A stretch of DNA of 64,000 bases from Vicinamibacteria bacterium (GTDB lineage Bacteria > Acidobacteriota > Vicinamibacteria > Fen-336), in the NCBI GenBank assembly GCA_025994075.1, contig JAMQGV010000007.1:124001-188000 (forward strand). The letters are read 5' to 3'. This document shows, piece by piece, positions 33,476-44,376 of this stretch. Both the position numbers and the translations under genes were made by a program. A model generated the notes under the pieces. The model saw only the letters and a program-made list of their open reading frames with translations, ran no database searches and was not told where the DNA came from. Numbering within the stretch: the first letter of the stretch is position 1; the number at the start of each line of letters is the position of its first letter.

Positions 33476-35499
33476 TGGACCGCCAGCGCCAGTCGCGGCT
33501 GCGGATCATGCTGCTCGCGATGGGGGTCAGCTTCTGGGGCCTCGTCGTGGTCGGCCGCCTGGTCCAGCTCCAGGTGTTCCAGCGCCCGGCCTTCGAGCGC
33601 CTGGCCGCCAAGCAGAGCGAGCGCACCCAGAACCTGGCGCCGCGCCGCGGCCCGATCCTCGACCGCGACGGCCGCGCGCTGGCAGTGTCGATCGACGCCG
33701 AGAGCCTCTACGCGGTGCCGCAGGACATCGAGGACCCGCAGGCCACCGCCGCGGCGCTGTCGCGCGCGCTGGGCTTCGACGCCGCGCGCCGCCGCAACCT
33801 GGCCGTGCAGCTCGGCAAGGCCAGCCGCTCGTTCGAGTGGGTCGAGCGCAAGCTCGACCCCGCCCGCGCCCAGGCCGTGCGCGAGCTGGGCCTGCCCGGC
33901 ATCGGCTTCCTGACCGAGAGCCGCCGCTACTACCCGAAGCGCGAGCTGGCCTCGCACCTGCTCGGGTACGTCGGCCTCGACGACCACGGCATGGGCGGCA
34001 TCGAGGCCGACCTCGACGACCGCATCCGCGGCCGCGCCGCCAAGGTCGTGGTCCGCACCGACGCCCGCCGCCAGCCGGTCGAGCACGTCGAGAAGCCGTC
34101 CACCGAGGGCCACACGGTGGTGCTCACGATCGACGAGTCGATCCAGCACGCGGCGGAGACGGAGCTCGAGAAGGCGGTCGCGGCGACCCGCTCGATCGCC
34201 GGCTTCGTGGTGGTGATGGACCCGCGCAACGGCGAGATCCTGGCCCTCGCCAACCAGCCGACCTTCAACCCCAACCGCTACGGCGCCTACTCCGACCACG
34301 CCCGGCGCAACCGCGCGGTCAGCGACATCTTCGAGCCGGGATCGATCTTCAAGATCTTCACCGCGGCCGCCGGCCTGCAGGAGAAGGTCGTCGACCCCGA
34401 CGAGGTGATCGACTGCGGCGGCGGCTTCGTCGAGGTCAGCGGCGTGCGCATCAACGACCACGGCGTGTTCCACCAGCTCAGCTTCCGCGACGTGATCGCG
34501 CGCTCGTCGGACGTCGGCGTGGTGCGGGTGGCCCAGCGCCTGGGCCGCGAGCAGATGTCGCGCTACCTGCGCGACTTCGGCTTCGGCGCGGCCACCGGGG
34601 TCGGGCTGCGCGCCGAGGCCCGCGGCCTGCTGCGGCCGCCGCGCCAGTGGAACGCCGTGTCGCTGGCCTCGATCTCGTTCGGCCAGGAGGTCGGCGTCAC
34701 CGCGGTGCAGATGACGGCAGCGGTGGCCGCGGTCGCCAACGGCGGCTACCTGATGCGGCCGCACCTGGTGAAGCGGGTGCTCGACGCCTCGGGCCGCCCG
34801 GTGTACGAGGCGCAGCCCCACGCGGAGCGGCGGGTGCTGGAGCCGGAGACGGTCGACGTGCTGACCGAGATCCTGAAGCGGGTGGTCACCGACGGCACCG
34901 GCAAGCGCGCGGCGATCGACGGCTACGTCGTCGCCGGCAAGACCGGCACCGCCCAGAAGTTCGACTTCGCCGCCAAGAAGTACTCGATGATCGACCACGT
35001 CGCCTCGTTCGTCGGCTTCGCGCCGGCGTCGCGGCCCGAGATCGTGGTGCTCGTCTCGCTCGACGAGCCGAAGGGCCCGGCCAACCAGGGCGGCGACGTC
35101 GCGGCCCCGCTCTTCGCGAAGATCGCCGAGGCCGCGCTGCGCCGGCTGGCGGTGCCGCCCGACGCCGAGGACCGCGTGCTGCGCGCGGTCGCCGGCGGCG
35201 CGCCGGCGCTGCAGGCCGCGCTGACCGCCCCCGACCCGGCGCTGCAGGCCGTCGCGCACCACCCCGGCGACCCGCTGCTGATGCCCGACCTGCGCGGTCG
35301 CAGCGCGCGCGAGGCCGCCGCCGCCGCCGCCCGCCGCGGCCTGATCGTCGAGCTGCGCGGCACCGGCCGCGTCGTCGAGCAGGCTCCCGCGCCCGGCACC
35401 GAGCTCGAGGCCGGCATGGCCTGCGTGCTCACCCTCGCGCCCTGGCCGCCGGCCGCGCCGGTGGCGGTGGCCTCGACGCTCGCGGAGGGACCGCGGTGA
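33475..35499 (+). CDS. ftsI: Division-specific transpeptidase FtsI (PBP3) with PASTA domain
   Basis: This is a 674-residue protein. An N-terminal membrane anchor (LAMGVSFWGLVVVGRLV) and a pedestal domain with RRGPILDRDGRALA precede the transpeptidase domain. That domain has S290 in SIFK (nucleophile), SSD at 344-346 where most members have SxN, and KTG at 489-491. A single C-terminal PASTA domain (LLMPDLRGRSAREAAAAA) is at about residues 601-655. It crosslinks septal peptidoglycan with FtsW. Its ATG 33475 overlaps the ftsL stop. Confidence 0.94.
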   Translation: MDRQRQSRLRIMLLAMGVSFWGLVVVGRLVQLQVFQRPAFERLAAKQSERTQNLAPRRGPILDRDGRALAVSIDAESLYAVPQDIEDPQATAAALSRALGFDAARRRNLAVQLGKASRSFEWVERKLDPARAQAVRELGLPGIGFLTESRRYYPKRELASHLLGYVGLDDHGMGGIEADLDDRIRGRAAKVVVRTDARRQPVEHVEKPSTEGHTVVLTIDESIQHAAETELEKAVAATRSIAGFVVVMDPRNGEILALANQPTFNPNRYGAYSDHARRNRAVSDIFEPGSIFKIFTAAAGLQEKVVDPDEVIDCGGGFVEVSGVRINDHGVFHQLSFRDVIARSSDVGVVRVAQRLGREQMSRYLRDFGFGAATGVGLRAEARGLLRPPRQWNAVSLASISFGQEVGVTAVQMTAAVAAVANGGYLMRPHLVKRVLDASGRPVYEAQPHAERRVLEPETVDVLTEILKRVVTDGTGKRAAIDGYVVAGKTGTAQKFDFAAKKYSMIDHVASFVGFAPASRPEIVVLVSLDEPKGPANQGGDVAAPLFAKIAEAALRRLAVPPDAEDRVLRAVAGGAPALQAALTAPDPALQAVAHHPGDPLLMPDLRGRSAREAAAAAARRGLIVELRGTGRVVEQAPAPGTELEAGMACVLTLAPWPPAAPVAVASTLAEGPR

Positions 35500-36974
35500 A
35501 CCTCGGCGAGCTGCTGTCCCGGATCGACGCGGCCGTGCCGGCGGGCCTCGCTGCGGAGGCCGCCGTCGCGGCCGTCTCCCACGACTCGCGGCGGGTGGCC
35601 GCGGGTCACCTGTTCGTCGCCCTGCGCGGCAGCGTCCACGACGGCAACGCCTTCGCCGAGGCCGCGCTGCGCAAGGGCGCGCTGGCGGTGGTCTCCGACC
35701 GCGAGGCGCCCGCGCCGGGGCTGCCGTGGGTCCACGTCGTCGACGCGCGGGTCGCCCTCGCCCGCCTCGCCGCGGAGTTCTTCGGCCGGCCCGCCGACGG
35801 GCTGGTGCTGGCCGGCGTCACCGGCACCAACGGCAAGACGACGACCGCCTACCTGATCGACGCCGCGTTGCGCGCCGCCGGCCGCCGCGTCGGCCTGCTC
35901 GGCACCGTCGCCTACCGCGTCGGCGAACGGCTGGCGGAGGCCTCGCGCACGACGCCCGAGTCCCCCGACCTGCAGGCGCTGATGCGCGAGATGCGCGACG
36001 ACGGCTGCAGCCACGCGGTGATGGAGGTCTCGTCGCACGCGCTGGCGCTGGAGCGCGTCCACGGCCTGCGTTTCGACGTCGCGGTGTTCACCCACCTGAC
36101 CCGCGACCACCTCGACTTCCACGGCGACATGGACGGCTACTTCGCCGCCAAGCGCCGGCTGTTCTCCGATTGGCTGGCGCCGGAGGGACGCGCGGTGATC
36201 AACGCGGAAGACGACCGCGCGGCCGCGCTGCAGGCGGCCTCGCGCGCGCCGGCGTGGACCTTCGCGATCGAGCGTCCCGCCGACTTCGTCGCCCGCGACA
36301 TCGTGCTCGGCCTCGACGGGACCCGCTTCCGCATCTTCGGCCCCGACGGCGACGTGGAGCTCGCGAGCCCGCTGCTCGGCCGCTTCAACGTGCAGAACCT
36401 GCTGGCGGCGTTCGCCGCCGCCCGCGCGCTCGGCGTGCCGGCCGAAGCCGCGATCGCCGGCCTGCAGAGCCTCTCGGGCGTGCCGGGCCGGCTGGAGCGG
36501 ATCGAGGCCGGCCAGGACTTCCGCGTGATCGTCGACTACGCCCACACCGACGACGCGCTCAAGAACCTGCTGGAGACGGTGCGCGCGCTGCAGCCGCGGC
36601 GGCTGATCACGGTCTTCGGCTGCGGCGGCGACCGCGACCGCACCAAGCGCCCGCTGATGGGCGCGGTGGCCTCGCGGCTGTCGGACGTGGTCGTGCTGAC
36701 CTCCGACAACCCGCGCTCCGAGCCGCCCGAGTCGATCCTCGAGCAGATCCAGCGCGGCATGAACGGCGGCCGCAAGGCCGAGCGCCACGTGATCGCCGAC
36801 CGCCGCGAGGCGATCGCCCGCGCGCTGGAGCTGGCCGGACCCGGCGACGCGGTGGTGATCGCCGGCAAGGGCCACGAGACGACCCAGGTGATGCGAGACC
36901 GGGTGCTGCCGTTCGACGACCGCCAGGTCGCCCGCGAGCTTCTGCAGCGCCTCGCGCGGGGGAGCCGCGCGTGA
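35496..36974 (+). CDS. murE: UDP-MurNAc-tripeptide synthetase MurE
   Basis: This 492-residue Mur ligase has the N-terminal UMP-binding domain, the ATP loop VTGTNGKTTTAYL, the active-site SSHALALERVHG and THLTRDHLDFHG, and the C-terminal DNPRSEPPESIL. DNPR is the signature for meso-diaminopimelate as third residue rather than lysine, so this bacterium should have DAP-type peptidoglycan. Its GTG start overlaps the ftsI stop (GTGA) and its stop overlaps the murF start the same way. Confidence 0.95.
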   Translation: MNLGELLSRIDAAVPAGLAAEAAVAAVSHDSRRVAAGHLFVALRGSVHDGNAFAEAALRKGALAVVSDREAPAPGLPWVHVVDARVALARLAAEFFGRPADGLVLAGVTGTNGKTTTAYLIDAALRAAGRRVGLLGTVAYRVGERLAEASRTTPESPDLQALMREMRDDGCSHAVMEVSSHALALERVHGLRFDVAVFTHLTRDHLDFHGDMDGYFAAKRRLFSDWLAPEGRAVINAEDDRAAALQAASRAPAWTFAIERPADFVARDIVLGLDGTRFRIFGPDGDVELASPLLGRFNVQNLLAAFAAARALGVPAEAAIAGLQSLSGVPGRLERIEAGQDFRVIVDYAHTDDALKNLLETVRALQPRRLITVFGCGGDRDRTKRPLMGAVASRLSDVVVLTSDNPRSEPPESILEQIQRGMNGGRKAERHVIADRREAIARALELAGPGDAVVIAGKGHETTQVMRDRVLPFDDRQVARELLQRLARGSRA

Positions 36975-38350
36975 ACGCGCTGACCCTCGGCGTCGTCGCT
37001 GCCGCCACCGGCGGCGCCCTGCACGGCGCGGCGGAGCTGCCGCTCGGCGGCGTGTCGATCGACTCGCGCACGATCGGTCGTGGCGAGCTGTTCGTCGCCG
37101 TCGCCGGGCCCCGCTTCGACGGCCACGACTTCGTCCCCGGCGCGAAGGAGCGCGGCGCCGCCGCGGCGCTGGTCGCGCGCGCGGACGCGGCGCCGGCCGG
37201 GCTGCCCCACGTCGTGGCGGCCGACACCACGAAGGCGCTGGCCGACCTCGCGCGCCATGTCCGCCGCGAGTCGGGCGTGAAGGTCGCCGCGGTGACCGGC
37301 TCGGCCGGCAAGACGACCACCAAGGAGATGCTGGCCGCGCTGCTCGCGACCGCGGCGCCGACGCTCAAGACCGAGGGCAACCTCAACAACCAGTACGGCC
37401 TGCCGCTGACCCTGCTGCGGCTGCGGCCCGAGCATCGCTACGCGGCGCTCGAGCTCGGCATGTCGGCGCCGGGCGAGCTGCGCGCGCTGTCGGCGATCGC
37501 CGCGCCTGACGTGGCCGCGATCACGATGGTGGGCCGCGCCCACCTCGAGTTCTTCAGGGACGCCGACGAGATCGCGCTGGCCAAGGCGGAGATCCTCGAG
37601 GGGCTCTCGGCCGCCGGCGTCGCCGTGCTCAACCGCGACGACGCGCGGGTGCGCGGCATCGGCGAGCGCTTCCCGGGCCGCGTGCTGTGGTTCGGGCAGG
37701 ACCGCTCGTGCGACGCGAGCTTCGAGAACTGGCGCGGCACGATCCGCGGCATGCGCTTCGACCTGCGCCTGGGTGGCGAGGTGCACGACGTGGCGCTGGC
37801 GCTGGCCGGGCGCCACAACGTCGCCAACTTCGTGGCCGCCGCGCTGTGCGCCCACGCGCTGGGCCTCGCGCCCGCGCAGGTGGCGGCCGCCGCCGCCGGG
37901 CTTTCCGCGGCCCGCCGCCGCGGCGAGGTGCAGGCACTCGGCTCCAACGTCACCCTGCTCGACGACAGCTACAACGCCAACCCGGAGGCGGTCGCCGCTG
38001 CGGTGGCGGCCCTCGGGCTGGCCGCGAAGGGGCGGCGCGTCGCCTTCCTCGGCGACATGCTGGAGCTCGGACCGCAGGCGGCGGCGATCCACGAGGCGAC
38101 GGCGGAGGCCGCGGCGAAGGGGCTCGACGTGCTGGTCGCCGCCGGCGCCCACGCCGAGGCCCTGGCCCGTGGCGCCGTGCGCGGCGGCCTGGCGGCCTCG
38201 GCGGTCCACGCCTTCGCCGACTCGGCGGCGGCGGCGGCCGCAGCCCCGGGACTGGTGCGGCCGGGCGACGCGGTGCTGGTCAAGGGCTCGCGCGGCTCGC
38301 GGATGGACGTCGTCGCCGACGCGCTGGTCGCGGCGCTGGGGAGGGCCTGA
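36971..38350 (+). CDS. murF: UDP-MurNAc-pentapeptide synthetase MurF
   Basis: This 459-residue Mur ligase adds D-Ala-D-Ala to the tripeptide. The ATP loop is [16 protein letters not shown], followed by [51 protein letters not shown] and the C-terminal [17 protein letters not shown]. Length is standard. The ligase for D-Ala-D-Ala (ddl) is not in this cluster. It starts at GTG 36971 in a 4-bp overlap with murE. Confidence 0.94.
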   Translation: MNALTLGVVAAATGGALHGAAELPLGGVSIDSRTIGRGELFVAVAGPRFDGHDFVPGAKERGAAAALVARADAAPAGLPHVVAADTTKALADLARHVRRESGVKVAAVTGSAGKTTTKEMLAALLATAAPTLKTEGNLNNQYGLPLTLLRLRPEHRYAALELGMSAPGELRALSAIAAPDVAAITMVGRAHLEFFRDADEIALAKAEILEGLSAAGVAVLNRDDARVRGIGERFPGRVLWFGQDRSCDASFENWRGTIRGMRFDLRLGGEVHDVALALAGRHNVANFVAAALCAHALGLAPAQVAAAAAGLSAARRRGEVQALGSNVTLLDDSYNANPEAVAAAVAALGLAAKGRRVAFLGDMLELGPQAAAIHEATAEAAAKGLDVLVAAGAHAEALARGAVRGGLAASAVHAFADSAAAAAAAPGLVRPGDAVLVKGSRGSRMDVVADALVAALGRA

Positions 38351-39435
38351 TGCTCTTCCACCTGCTCTACGCGCTGCGCGGCGAGGTGTCGGGCTTCAAC
38401 GTCGTCCGCTACGTCACCTTCCGCACCGCGGTCGCGACGTTGACCGCGTTCTTCCTGGTGCTGGTGCTGGGGCCGTGGCTGATCGAGCGGCTGCGCCGCT
38501 TCCAGATCGGCCAGCAGATCCGCACCGACGGCCCTCAGTCGCACCAGTCGAAGGCGGGCACGCCGACGATGGGCGGGCTGCTGATCCTGGCCGGCATCCT
38601 GGTGCCGACGCTGCTGTGGGCCGACCTCACCAACCACAACATCTGGATCCTGGTGCTCTCGACGCTGGCCTTCGGCGCGATCGGCTTCTGGGACGACTAC
38701 ACGAAGGTCGCCCGCAAGCGCAGCCTGGGGCTGACCGCGCGCCAGAAGCTCGCGCTCCAGTTCACGGTCGGGCTGTCGCTGGGTGCCACGCTGTACGCGC
38801 TGGCCCAGCAGGGCGCGTTCTCGACCCGCATCGTGTTCCCGTTCTTCAAGACCTTCCAGCCCGACCTGCACTGGCTCTACATCGGCTTCGTGGCGCTGCT
38901 CGTGGTGTGGGCCAGCAACGCGGTCAACCTGACCGACGGCCTCGACGGCCTGGCGATCGGCTCGACGCTGATCTCCGCCGGCGCCTTCACCGTGCTCGCC
39001 TACGTCTGCGGCCACCGCGTGTTCTCGTCGTACCTGGACGTCGCGTTCCTGCCCGGCGCCCACGAGGTCACGGTGTTCTGCGGGGCGATGGCCGGCGCCG
39101 CGCTCGGGTTCCTGTGGTGGAACTGCTACCCGGCGCAGGTGTTCATGGGCGACGTCGGCTCGCTGTCGCTGGGCGGCGCGCTCGGCACCGTCGCCATCCT
39201 GATCAAGCAGGAGCTGCTGTTCCTGCCGATCGGCGGGCTGTTCGTGATCGAGGCGCTGTCCGTGATGCTGCAGGTCGGCTCCTTCAAGCTGACCGGCAAG
39301 CGCATCTTCCGGATGGCGCCGCTGCACCACCACTTCGAGCTGATCGGCTGGAAGGAACCGCAGGTGATCGTCCGCTTCTGGATCGCCGCGTTCGTCTTCG
39401 CGCTGTTCAGCCTGACGACGCTGAAGCTGCGATGA
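38350..39435 (+). CDS. mraY: Phospho-MurNAc-pentapeptide translocase MraY
   Basis: This is a 361-residue polytopic enzyme making lipid I. Motifs: [58 protein letters not shown] and [11 protein letters not shown]. These are all the MraY active-site signatures. It has about ten membrane helices. ATG 38350 overlaps the murF stop (TGATG). Confidence 0.96.
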   Translation: MLFHLLYALRGEVSGFNVVRYVTFRTAVATLTAFFLVLVLGPWLIERLRRFQIGQQIRTDGPQSHQSKAGTPTMGGLLILAGILVPTLLWADLTNHNIWILVLSTLAFGAIGFWDDYTKVARKRSLGLTARQKLALQFTVGLSLGATLYALAQQGAFSTRIVFPFFKTFQPDLHWLYIGFVALLVVWASNAVNLTDGLDGLAIGSTLISAGAFTVLAYVCGHRVFSSYLDVAFLPGAHEVTVFCGAMAGAALGFLWWNCYPAQVFMGDVGSLSLGGALGTVAILIKQELLFLPIGGLFVIEALSVMLQVGSFKLTGKRIFRMAPLHHHFELIGWKEPQVIVRFWIAAFVFALFSLTTLKLR

Positions 39436-40838
39436 ACGGGACTCCCTCCTCCGCGCTGGTCGTCGGCCTCGCCCGCTCGGGCGTGGCGGCGGCGGAGCTG
39501 CTGCTGCGCGAGGGGGTGGCGGTCACCGTCACCGACCTCCAGGAGGAGGCGTCGCTGCGCGAGACGGCGGCGCGGCTGCGCGCGGCCGGCGCGACGCTGG
39601 AGCTGGGCGGCCACCGCCGCGCGAGCTTCGAGGCGGCGCCGCTCGTCGTCGTCTCGCCGGGCGTGCCGTGGGACCAGCCCGACCTCGCCGCCGCCCGCGC
39701 GGCGGGCGCCGAGGTGATCGGCGAGCTCGAGCTGTTCGCGCGCCGCGCGAAGGGCGAGATCGCCGCGGTCACCGGCAGCAAGGGCAAGTCGACGACCACG
39801 GCGGCGCTCGGCGCGATGCTCGGCGCCGCGTTCCCGGACGTGCGCACGGGCGGCAACCTCGGCACCGCGGCCTGCGGCCTGCTCGCGGGGCACGACGAGC
39901 GCACCCGCTTCGTGATCGAGGCCTCCAGCTTCCAGCTCGAGGCGCAGTCCTCGCTGCGCCCGCGGGTCGCGGTGTTCCTGAACCTGTCCGCCGACCACCT
40001 CGAGCGCCACGGCACGCTCGAGGCCTACGCGCGCGCCAAGTCGCGGATCTTCGCGCGCCAGAACGCGGACGACTGGGCCGTGGTGAACGCGGACGACCCG
40101 CAGGCGCTCGCGCTCTCCGGGGCCGGCCGCGCGCGGGTGATCGGCTTCTCGCGCGGCGGCACCGAGCACCCCTCGCTCCACGGCACCGCCCTGTTCGAGG
40201 GCGGCCGCGCGGTGCTCCGGGTCGCGGGCCGCAGCGAGGCGCTGTTCGAGCGCGCCCGCGTCCAGCTCCCGGGCGAGCACCTGCACCTCGACCTGCTGGC
40301 CGCCGCCGCCGCCGCGCGGCTGCTCGGCGCCCCGGCCGAGGCGATCGCGCGCGCCGCCGCCGCCTTCCGCGGGCTGCCCGACGTGCTCGAGCCGGCGGGT
40401 GCCATCGGCGGCGTGCGGTTCGTCAACGACACCAAGGCCACCAACGTCGACGCGGTGCGCAAGAGCCTGGAGGCGTTCGCCGCGCCGGTCGTGCTGATCC
40501 TCGGCGGCCGGCCCAAGGGCGGCGACTTCCGGCTGCTGCGCGACTACGCGCGCAACCGCGGCGGAGGCGCACGACTGAAGGCGGTGATGGCGATCGGCGA
40601 GGCGCGGCCCCAGGTGGTGGCGGCGCTCGCCGACGTGGTGCCGGTGGTCGACTGCGCCGACCTGCGCGACGCGGTCGCCTCCGGGCTCGCCGCCGCCGAG
40701 AGCGGCGACGTCGTGCTGCTGGCGCCGGGCTGCGCCAGCTTCGACATGTTCCGCGACTACGCCGACCGCGGCGCGAAGTTCCGCGAAGCAGTCGCCTGGC
40801 TAAAGCAGCGCCTCCAGCCAGCCGAGGCTCGAGTCTGA
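39432..40838 (+). CDS. murD: UDP-MurNAc-L-alanine:D-glutamate ligase MurD
   Basis: This 468-residue Mur ligase has the N-terminal Rossmann domain ([20 protein letters not shown]), the ATP loop [26 protein letters not shown] and [11 protein letters not shown], and the C-terminal [13 protein letters not shown] and [12 protein letters not shown]. It adds D-glutamate in the second step of stem-peptide synthesis. It overlaps mraY by ATGA and ftsW by TGATG. Confidence 0.95.
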   Translation: MNGTPSSALVVGLARSGVAAAELLLREGVAVTVTDLQEEASLRETAARLRAAGATLELGGHRRASFEAAPLVVVSPGVPWDQPDLAAARAAGAEVIGELELFARRAKGEIAAVTGSKGKSTTTAALGAMLGAAFPDVRTGGNLGTAACGLLAGHDERTRFVIEASSFQLEAQSSLRPRVAVFLNLSADHLERHGTLEAYARAKSRIFARQNADDWAVVNADDPQALALSGAGRARVIGFSRGGTEHPSLHGTALFEGGRAVLRVAGRSEALFERARVQLPGEHLHLDLLAAAAAARLLGAPAEAIARAAAAFRGLPDVLEPAGAIGGVRFVNDTKATNVDAVRKSLEAFAAPVVLILGGRPKGGDFRLLRDYARNRGGGARLKAVMAIGEARPQVVAALADVVPVVDCADLRDAVASGLAAAESGDVVLLAPGCASFDMFRDYADRGAKFREAVAWLKQRLQPAEARV

Positions 40839-41935
40839 TGGCGAAGAAGCTCTCCGCGGACCTGACGCTCTTCGCCGTGACCGCCGCCCTGCTCGGCTTC
40901 GGGCTGGTGATGGTGTGGAGCTCCTCCTCGGTGCTGGCCCAGGAGCACCACGGCTCGGCCTACCACTTCTTCCTGCGCCAGATGGCGTGGGCCGCCGTGG
41001 GCCTGGTGGCGCTCTACGGCGCGATGCGGATCGACTACCGCCGGCTGCGCACGCCGGGCTTCGTCTACGGCCTGTTCGGCGTCACCAGCATCCTGCTGAT
41101 CGCGGTGCTGTTCATGCCCGCGGTCAACGACGTGCACCGCTGGTTCCGGATCGGCGCGCTGTCGTTCCAGCCGGTCGAGCTGGCCAAGCTGTCGCTGATC
41201 CTGTTCCTCGCCTTCCACCTCGAGCGCAAGCGCGACCAGATCGACCAGTTCCTGCCGGCGCTGTTCCCCGCCCTGCTGCTGCTCGGCTGGTACGCGTTCC
41301 TGGTCTTCTCCCAGCCCGACCTGGGCTCCGCCTTCACGCTGGGGCTGATCGCCGCCGCGATGCTGTTCCTGGCCGGGGTCCGGCTGCGCTACTTCGCGAT
41401 GCTGTTCGCGGTGGCGGTGCCGCTGCTCGCCTACGCGATCCTGACCGCGGGCTACCGCGTCGCCCGCATCCAGGCCTTCCTCGACCCGTGGGCCGCGGAG
41501 CGGCGCTCGGGCTCCAGCTACCAGCTCATCCAGTCGCTGATCGCGGTCGGCACCGGCGGCGTCACCGGGGTCGGCTTCATGGAGGGCCAGCAGAAGCTCT
41601 TCTACCTGCCCTATCCCTACTCCGACTTCATCTACGCCGTGGTCGGCGAGGAGCTGGGGCTGGTCGGCGCCGTGCTGGTCGTGATCGCCTTCACGCTGTT
41701 CCTGTGGCGCGGGCTGCGCGCGGCGTGGCGCGCCCCCGACGCCTTCGGCCTGCTGCTCGCCGCCGGACTCACGCTGGCGATCGTGCTGCAGGCGTTCATC
41801 AACCTGAGCGTGGTGCTCGGGCTGCTGCCGACCAAGGGGATCCCGCTGCCGTTCGTCTCGGCCGGCGGCTCCTCGCTGCTGTTCACGCTGGTCGGCGTCG
41901 GGCTCGTGCTCAACGTGTCGCAGCATGCGGACTGA
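40838..41935 (+). CDS. ftsW: Septal glycan polymerase FtsW
   Basis: This is a 365-residue SEDS-family protein with about ten membrane helices. Motifs include GLVMVWSSSSVLA, VNDVHRWFRIGALSFQPVELAKL, FSQPDLGSAFTL, GYRVARIQAFLDPWA, SYQLIQSLIAVGTGG and PFVSAGGSSLLFTL. It polymerises lipid II and pairs with FtsI, encoded four genes upstream. Its ATG 40838 overlaps the murD stop. Confidence 0.95.
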   Translation: MAKKLSADLTLFAVTAALLGFGLVMVWSSSSVLAQEHHGSAYHFFLRQMAWAAVGLVALYGAMRIDYRRLRTPGFVYGLFGVTSILLIAVLFMPAVNDVHRWFRIGALSFQPVELAKLSLILFLAFHLERKRDQIDQFLPALFPALLLLGWYAFLVFSQPDLGSAFTLGLIAAAMLFLAGVRLRYFAMLFAVAVPLLAYAILTAGYRVARIQAFLDPWAAERRSGSSYQLIQSLIAVGTGGVTGVGFMEGQQKLFYLPYPYSDFIYAVVGEELGLVGAVLVVIAFTLFLWRGLRAAWRAPDAFGLLLAAGLTLAIVLQAFINLSVVLGLLPTKGIPLPFVSAGGSSLLFTLVGVGLVLNVSQHAD

Positions 41936-41938
41936 CCC

Positions 41939-43018
41939 GTGGCCGGCAGCGGAAGCTACCTCGTCGCGGCCGGCGGCACCGGCGGCCACATCTTCCCCGG
42001 CATCGCCGTGGCCGACGCGCTGCGCGCGCGGGACGCCTCCGCCCGCGTCGTCTTCGTCGGCACCGCGCGTGGCCTCGAGTCGCGGCTCGTGCCGCGCGCC
42101 GGCTACCCGCTCGAGCTGCTGCCCGTGCTGCCGCTCAACGGCGTCGGCTTCGCCCGCGCGCTGCGCGGGCTGCTCGCGCTGCCGCGGGCGTTCTGGCGCG
42201 CCGCGGCCCTGCTGCGCCGCGAGCGGCCGGCCGCGGTGCTCGGCGTCGGCGGCTACGCGGGCGGACCGATCGTGCTGCTCGCCGCGCTCTCGGGGGTGCG
42301 CACGGTGATCCTCGAGCCCAACGCCCGGCCCGGCTTCACCAACCGCGTGCTGCGCCCGTTCGTCGACCGCGCGGCGTGCGCGTTCGACGGGGCGCGGCTC
42401 CACTACGGCGCGCGCGGCGTGCTGACTGGCAACCCGGTTCGCGGCGGCTTCGCGCGGATCGCGCCGCGCGACCCGCGGCCGCCGTTCACGCTGCTCGTCT
42501 TCGGCGGCAGCCAGGGCTCGCGCGCGCTCAACGACGCGATGGTCGCGGCGCTGCCGTCGCTGCCGCCCGCCGCGGAGCTGCGGGTCGTGCACCAGACCGG
42601 GCCCGCCGCCCACGCGTCGGTGGCCGCCGCCTACGCCGCGGCCGGGCGCGAGGCCGAGGTGGCGCCGTTCCTCGACGACATGGAGGCGCGGCTGGCGGCG
42701 GCCGACCTGGTGCTGTGCCGCGCCGGCGCCACCACCTGCGCGGAGCTGTGCGCCGCGGGCCGCGCCGCGGTGCTGGTGCCGCTGCCCGGCGCCGCCGACG
42801 ACCACCAGCGCGAGAACGCCGAGGCGATGCAGCGCGCCGGGGCCGCCCGCATGCTGGCGCAGGCCGAGCTCGACGGCGCGCGGCTGGCGGCGGAGCTGCG
42901 CGCGTTGTTCGCCGACCCCGCCGCGCTGGCGCGGATGGGCGCGTCGGCCCGTGGCCTGGCCCGCGCCGACGCGGCCGAGCGGGTGGCGGAGCTGCTGCGC
43001 GGCGAGGAGGCGGCATGA
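41939..43018 (+). CDS. murG: UDP-GlcNAc:lipid I transferase MurG
   Basis: This 359-residue GT-B enzyme has two glycine-rich loops: AAGGTGGHIFPGIAVAD near the start, and FGGSQGSRALND in the second half. GVGGYAGGP and the acceptor loop ILEPNARPG replace the more usual EQN, and the UDP-sugar pocket has ATTCAEL and PGAADDHQRENAEAM. It makes lipid II at the membrane. GTG 41939 starts 3 bp after ftsW. Confidence 0.94.
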   Translation: MAGSGSYLVAAGGTGGHIFPGIAVADALRARDASARVVFVGTARGLESRLVPRAGYPLELLPVLPLNGVGFARALRGLLALPRAFWRAAALLRRERPAAVLGVGGYAGGPIVLLAALSGVRTVILEPNARPGFTNRVLRPFVDRAACAFDGARLHYGARGVLTGNPVRGGFARIAPRDPRPPFTLLVFGGSQGSRALNDAMVAALPSLPPAAELRVVHQTGPAAHASVAAAYAAAGREAEVAPFLDDMEARLAAADLVLCRAGATTCAELCAAGRAAVLVPLPGAADDHQRENAEAMQRAGAARMLAQAELDGARLAAELRALFADPAALARMGASARGLARADAAERVAELLRGEEAA

Positions 43019-44376
43019 GGGGCGTGCGCCGCGTCCACTTCGTCGGCATCGCGGGCGCCGGCATGAGCGGCATCGCCGAGATGCTGCTGGCCCGGGGCTA
43101 CGAGGTCTCGGGCTCCGACCTGAAGCCGGGCGCGGTCGGCGAGCGGCTGGCACGGCTGGGCGCGCGGGTGGCCGAAGGGCACGCCGCCGCCCACGTGGGC
43201 GACGCCCAGGTGGTCGTGGTCTCCTCCGCGGTGCCCGCGGACAACCCCGAGGTGGCCGTGGCCCGCGAACGCGGCGTGCCGGTGATCCCGCGCGCCGAGA
43301 TGCTGGCCGAGCTGATGCGGCTCCAGCAGGGGGTGGCGATCGCGGGCAGCCACGGCAAGACGACCACCACCTCGATGGTGGCGGCGGTGCTGGAGCACGG
43401 CGGCCTCGACCCGAGCGTGGTGGTCGGCGGGCGCCTGCGGGCGCTGGAATCGGGTGCCCGCAACGGCCGCGGCGAGTACGTCGTGGTCGAGGCCGACGAG
43501 TCCGACCGCTCGTTCCTCAAGCTGCAGCCGGTGGTCGCGGTGGTCACCAACGTCGACCGCGAGCACCTCGACGCCTACAGGGACCTCGCCGACGTGCAGG
43601 GCGCGTTCCTCGACTTCCTGAACAAGGTACCGTTCTACGGCGCGGCGATCGTGTGCGTCGACGACCCGCCGCTGCGCGCGCTGCTGCCGAAGATGACGCG
43701 GCGGGTGATCGCCTACGGCACCGGCGACGGCGCCCGGGTGCGCGCCCGCGACGTGAGCCTCGCCGCGACGGGGTCGCGCTACGCCGCCGTCGTCGACGGC
43801 CGCGAGCTGGGCGAGATCGCGCTCGCGGTGCCGGGCCGGCACAACGTGCTGAACTCGCTGGCCGCGCTCGCCGTCGGCCTCGAGCTGGACCTGCCGTTCG
43901 AGCGCGTCGCGGCGGGGCTCGCCGCCTTCCGCGGGGTGGAGCGGCGCTTCCAGGTGCGCGGCGAGCAGGGCGGCATCACGGTCGTCGACGACTACGGCCA
44001 CCACCCCGCCGAGATCCGGGCGACGCTCGAGACGCTGCGCCGCTTCGCCGGCGAGCGGCGCACGCTGGTCGTGTTCCAGCCCCACCGCTACACCCGGACC
44101 CGGGCGCTGTGGGACGAGTTCTGCACCGCCTTCGCCGACGCCGACGTGCTGCTCGTGTGCGACGTGTACGCGGCCGGCGAGCCGCCCGTCGAGGGCGTCG
44201 ACGGCCGCGCGCTGGCCGCGGCGCTGCGCGCCCGCGGCCACGCCGACGCCAGCTTCGCGGGCGGCGTGAACGAGGCGGCCCGGCGGCTGGCCGAGCGGGC
44301 GCGCCCGGGCGACGTGGTGCTGACGCTGGGCGCCGGCGACGTGCACCACGCCGCCGATGGACTGTTGGCCGCATGA
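43015..44376 (+). CDS. murC: UDP-MurNAc:L-alanine ligase MurC
   Basis: This 453-residue Mur ligase has the Rossmann start HFVGIAGAGMSGIAEMLLARG, ATP loop AGSHGKTTTTSMVAAV, EADESDRSFLKL, NVDREHLDAYRD, FRGVERRFQVRG and the C-terminal VDDYGHHPAEI. It adds the first amino acid of the stem. It overlaps murG and ftsQ by ATGA. The following murB and ddl genes, present in many dcw clusters, are absent. Confidence 0.95.
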   Translation: MRGVRRVHFVGIAGAGMSGIAEMLLARGYEVSGSDLKPGAVGERLARLGARVAEGHAAAHVGDAQVVVVSSAVPADNPEVAVARERGVPVIPRAEMLAELMRLQQGVAIAGSHGKTTTTSMVAAVLEHGGLDPSVVVGGRLRALESGARNGRGEYVVVEADESDRSFLKLQPVVAVVTNVDREHLDAYRDLADVQGAFLDFLNKVPFYGAAIVCVDDPPLRALLPKMTRRVIAYGTGDGARVRARDVSLAATGSRYAAVVDGRELGEIALAVPGRHNVLNSLAALAVGLELDLPFERVAAGLAAFRGVERRFQVRGEQGGITVVDDYGHHPAEIRATLETLRRFAGERRTLVVFQPHRYTRTRALWDEFCTAFADADVLLVCDVYAAGEPPVEGVDGRALAAALRARGHADASFAGGVNEAARRLAERARPGDVVLTLGAGDVHHAADGLLAA

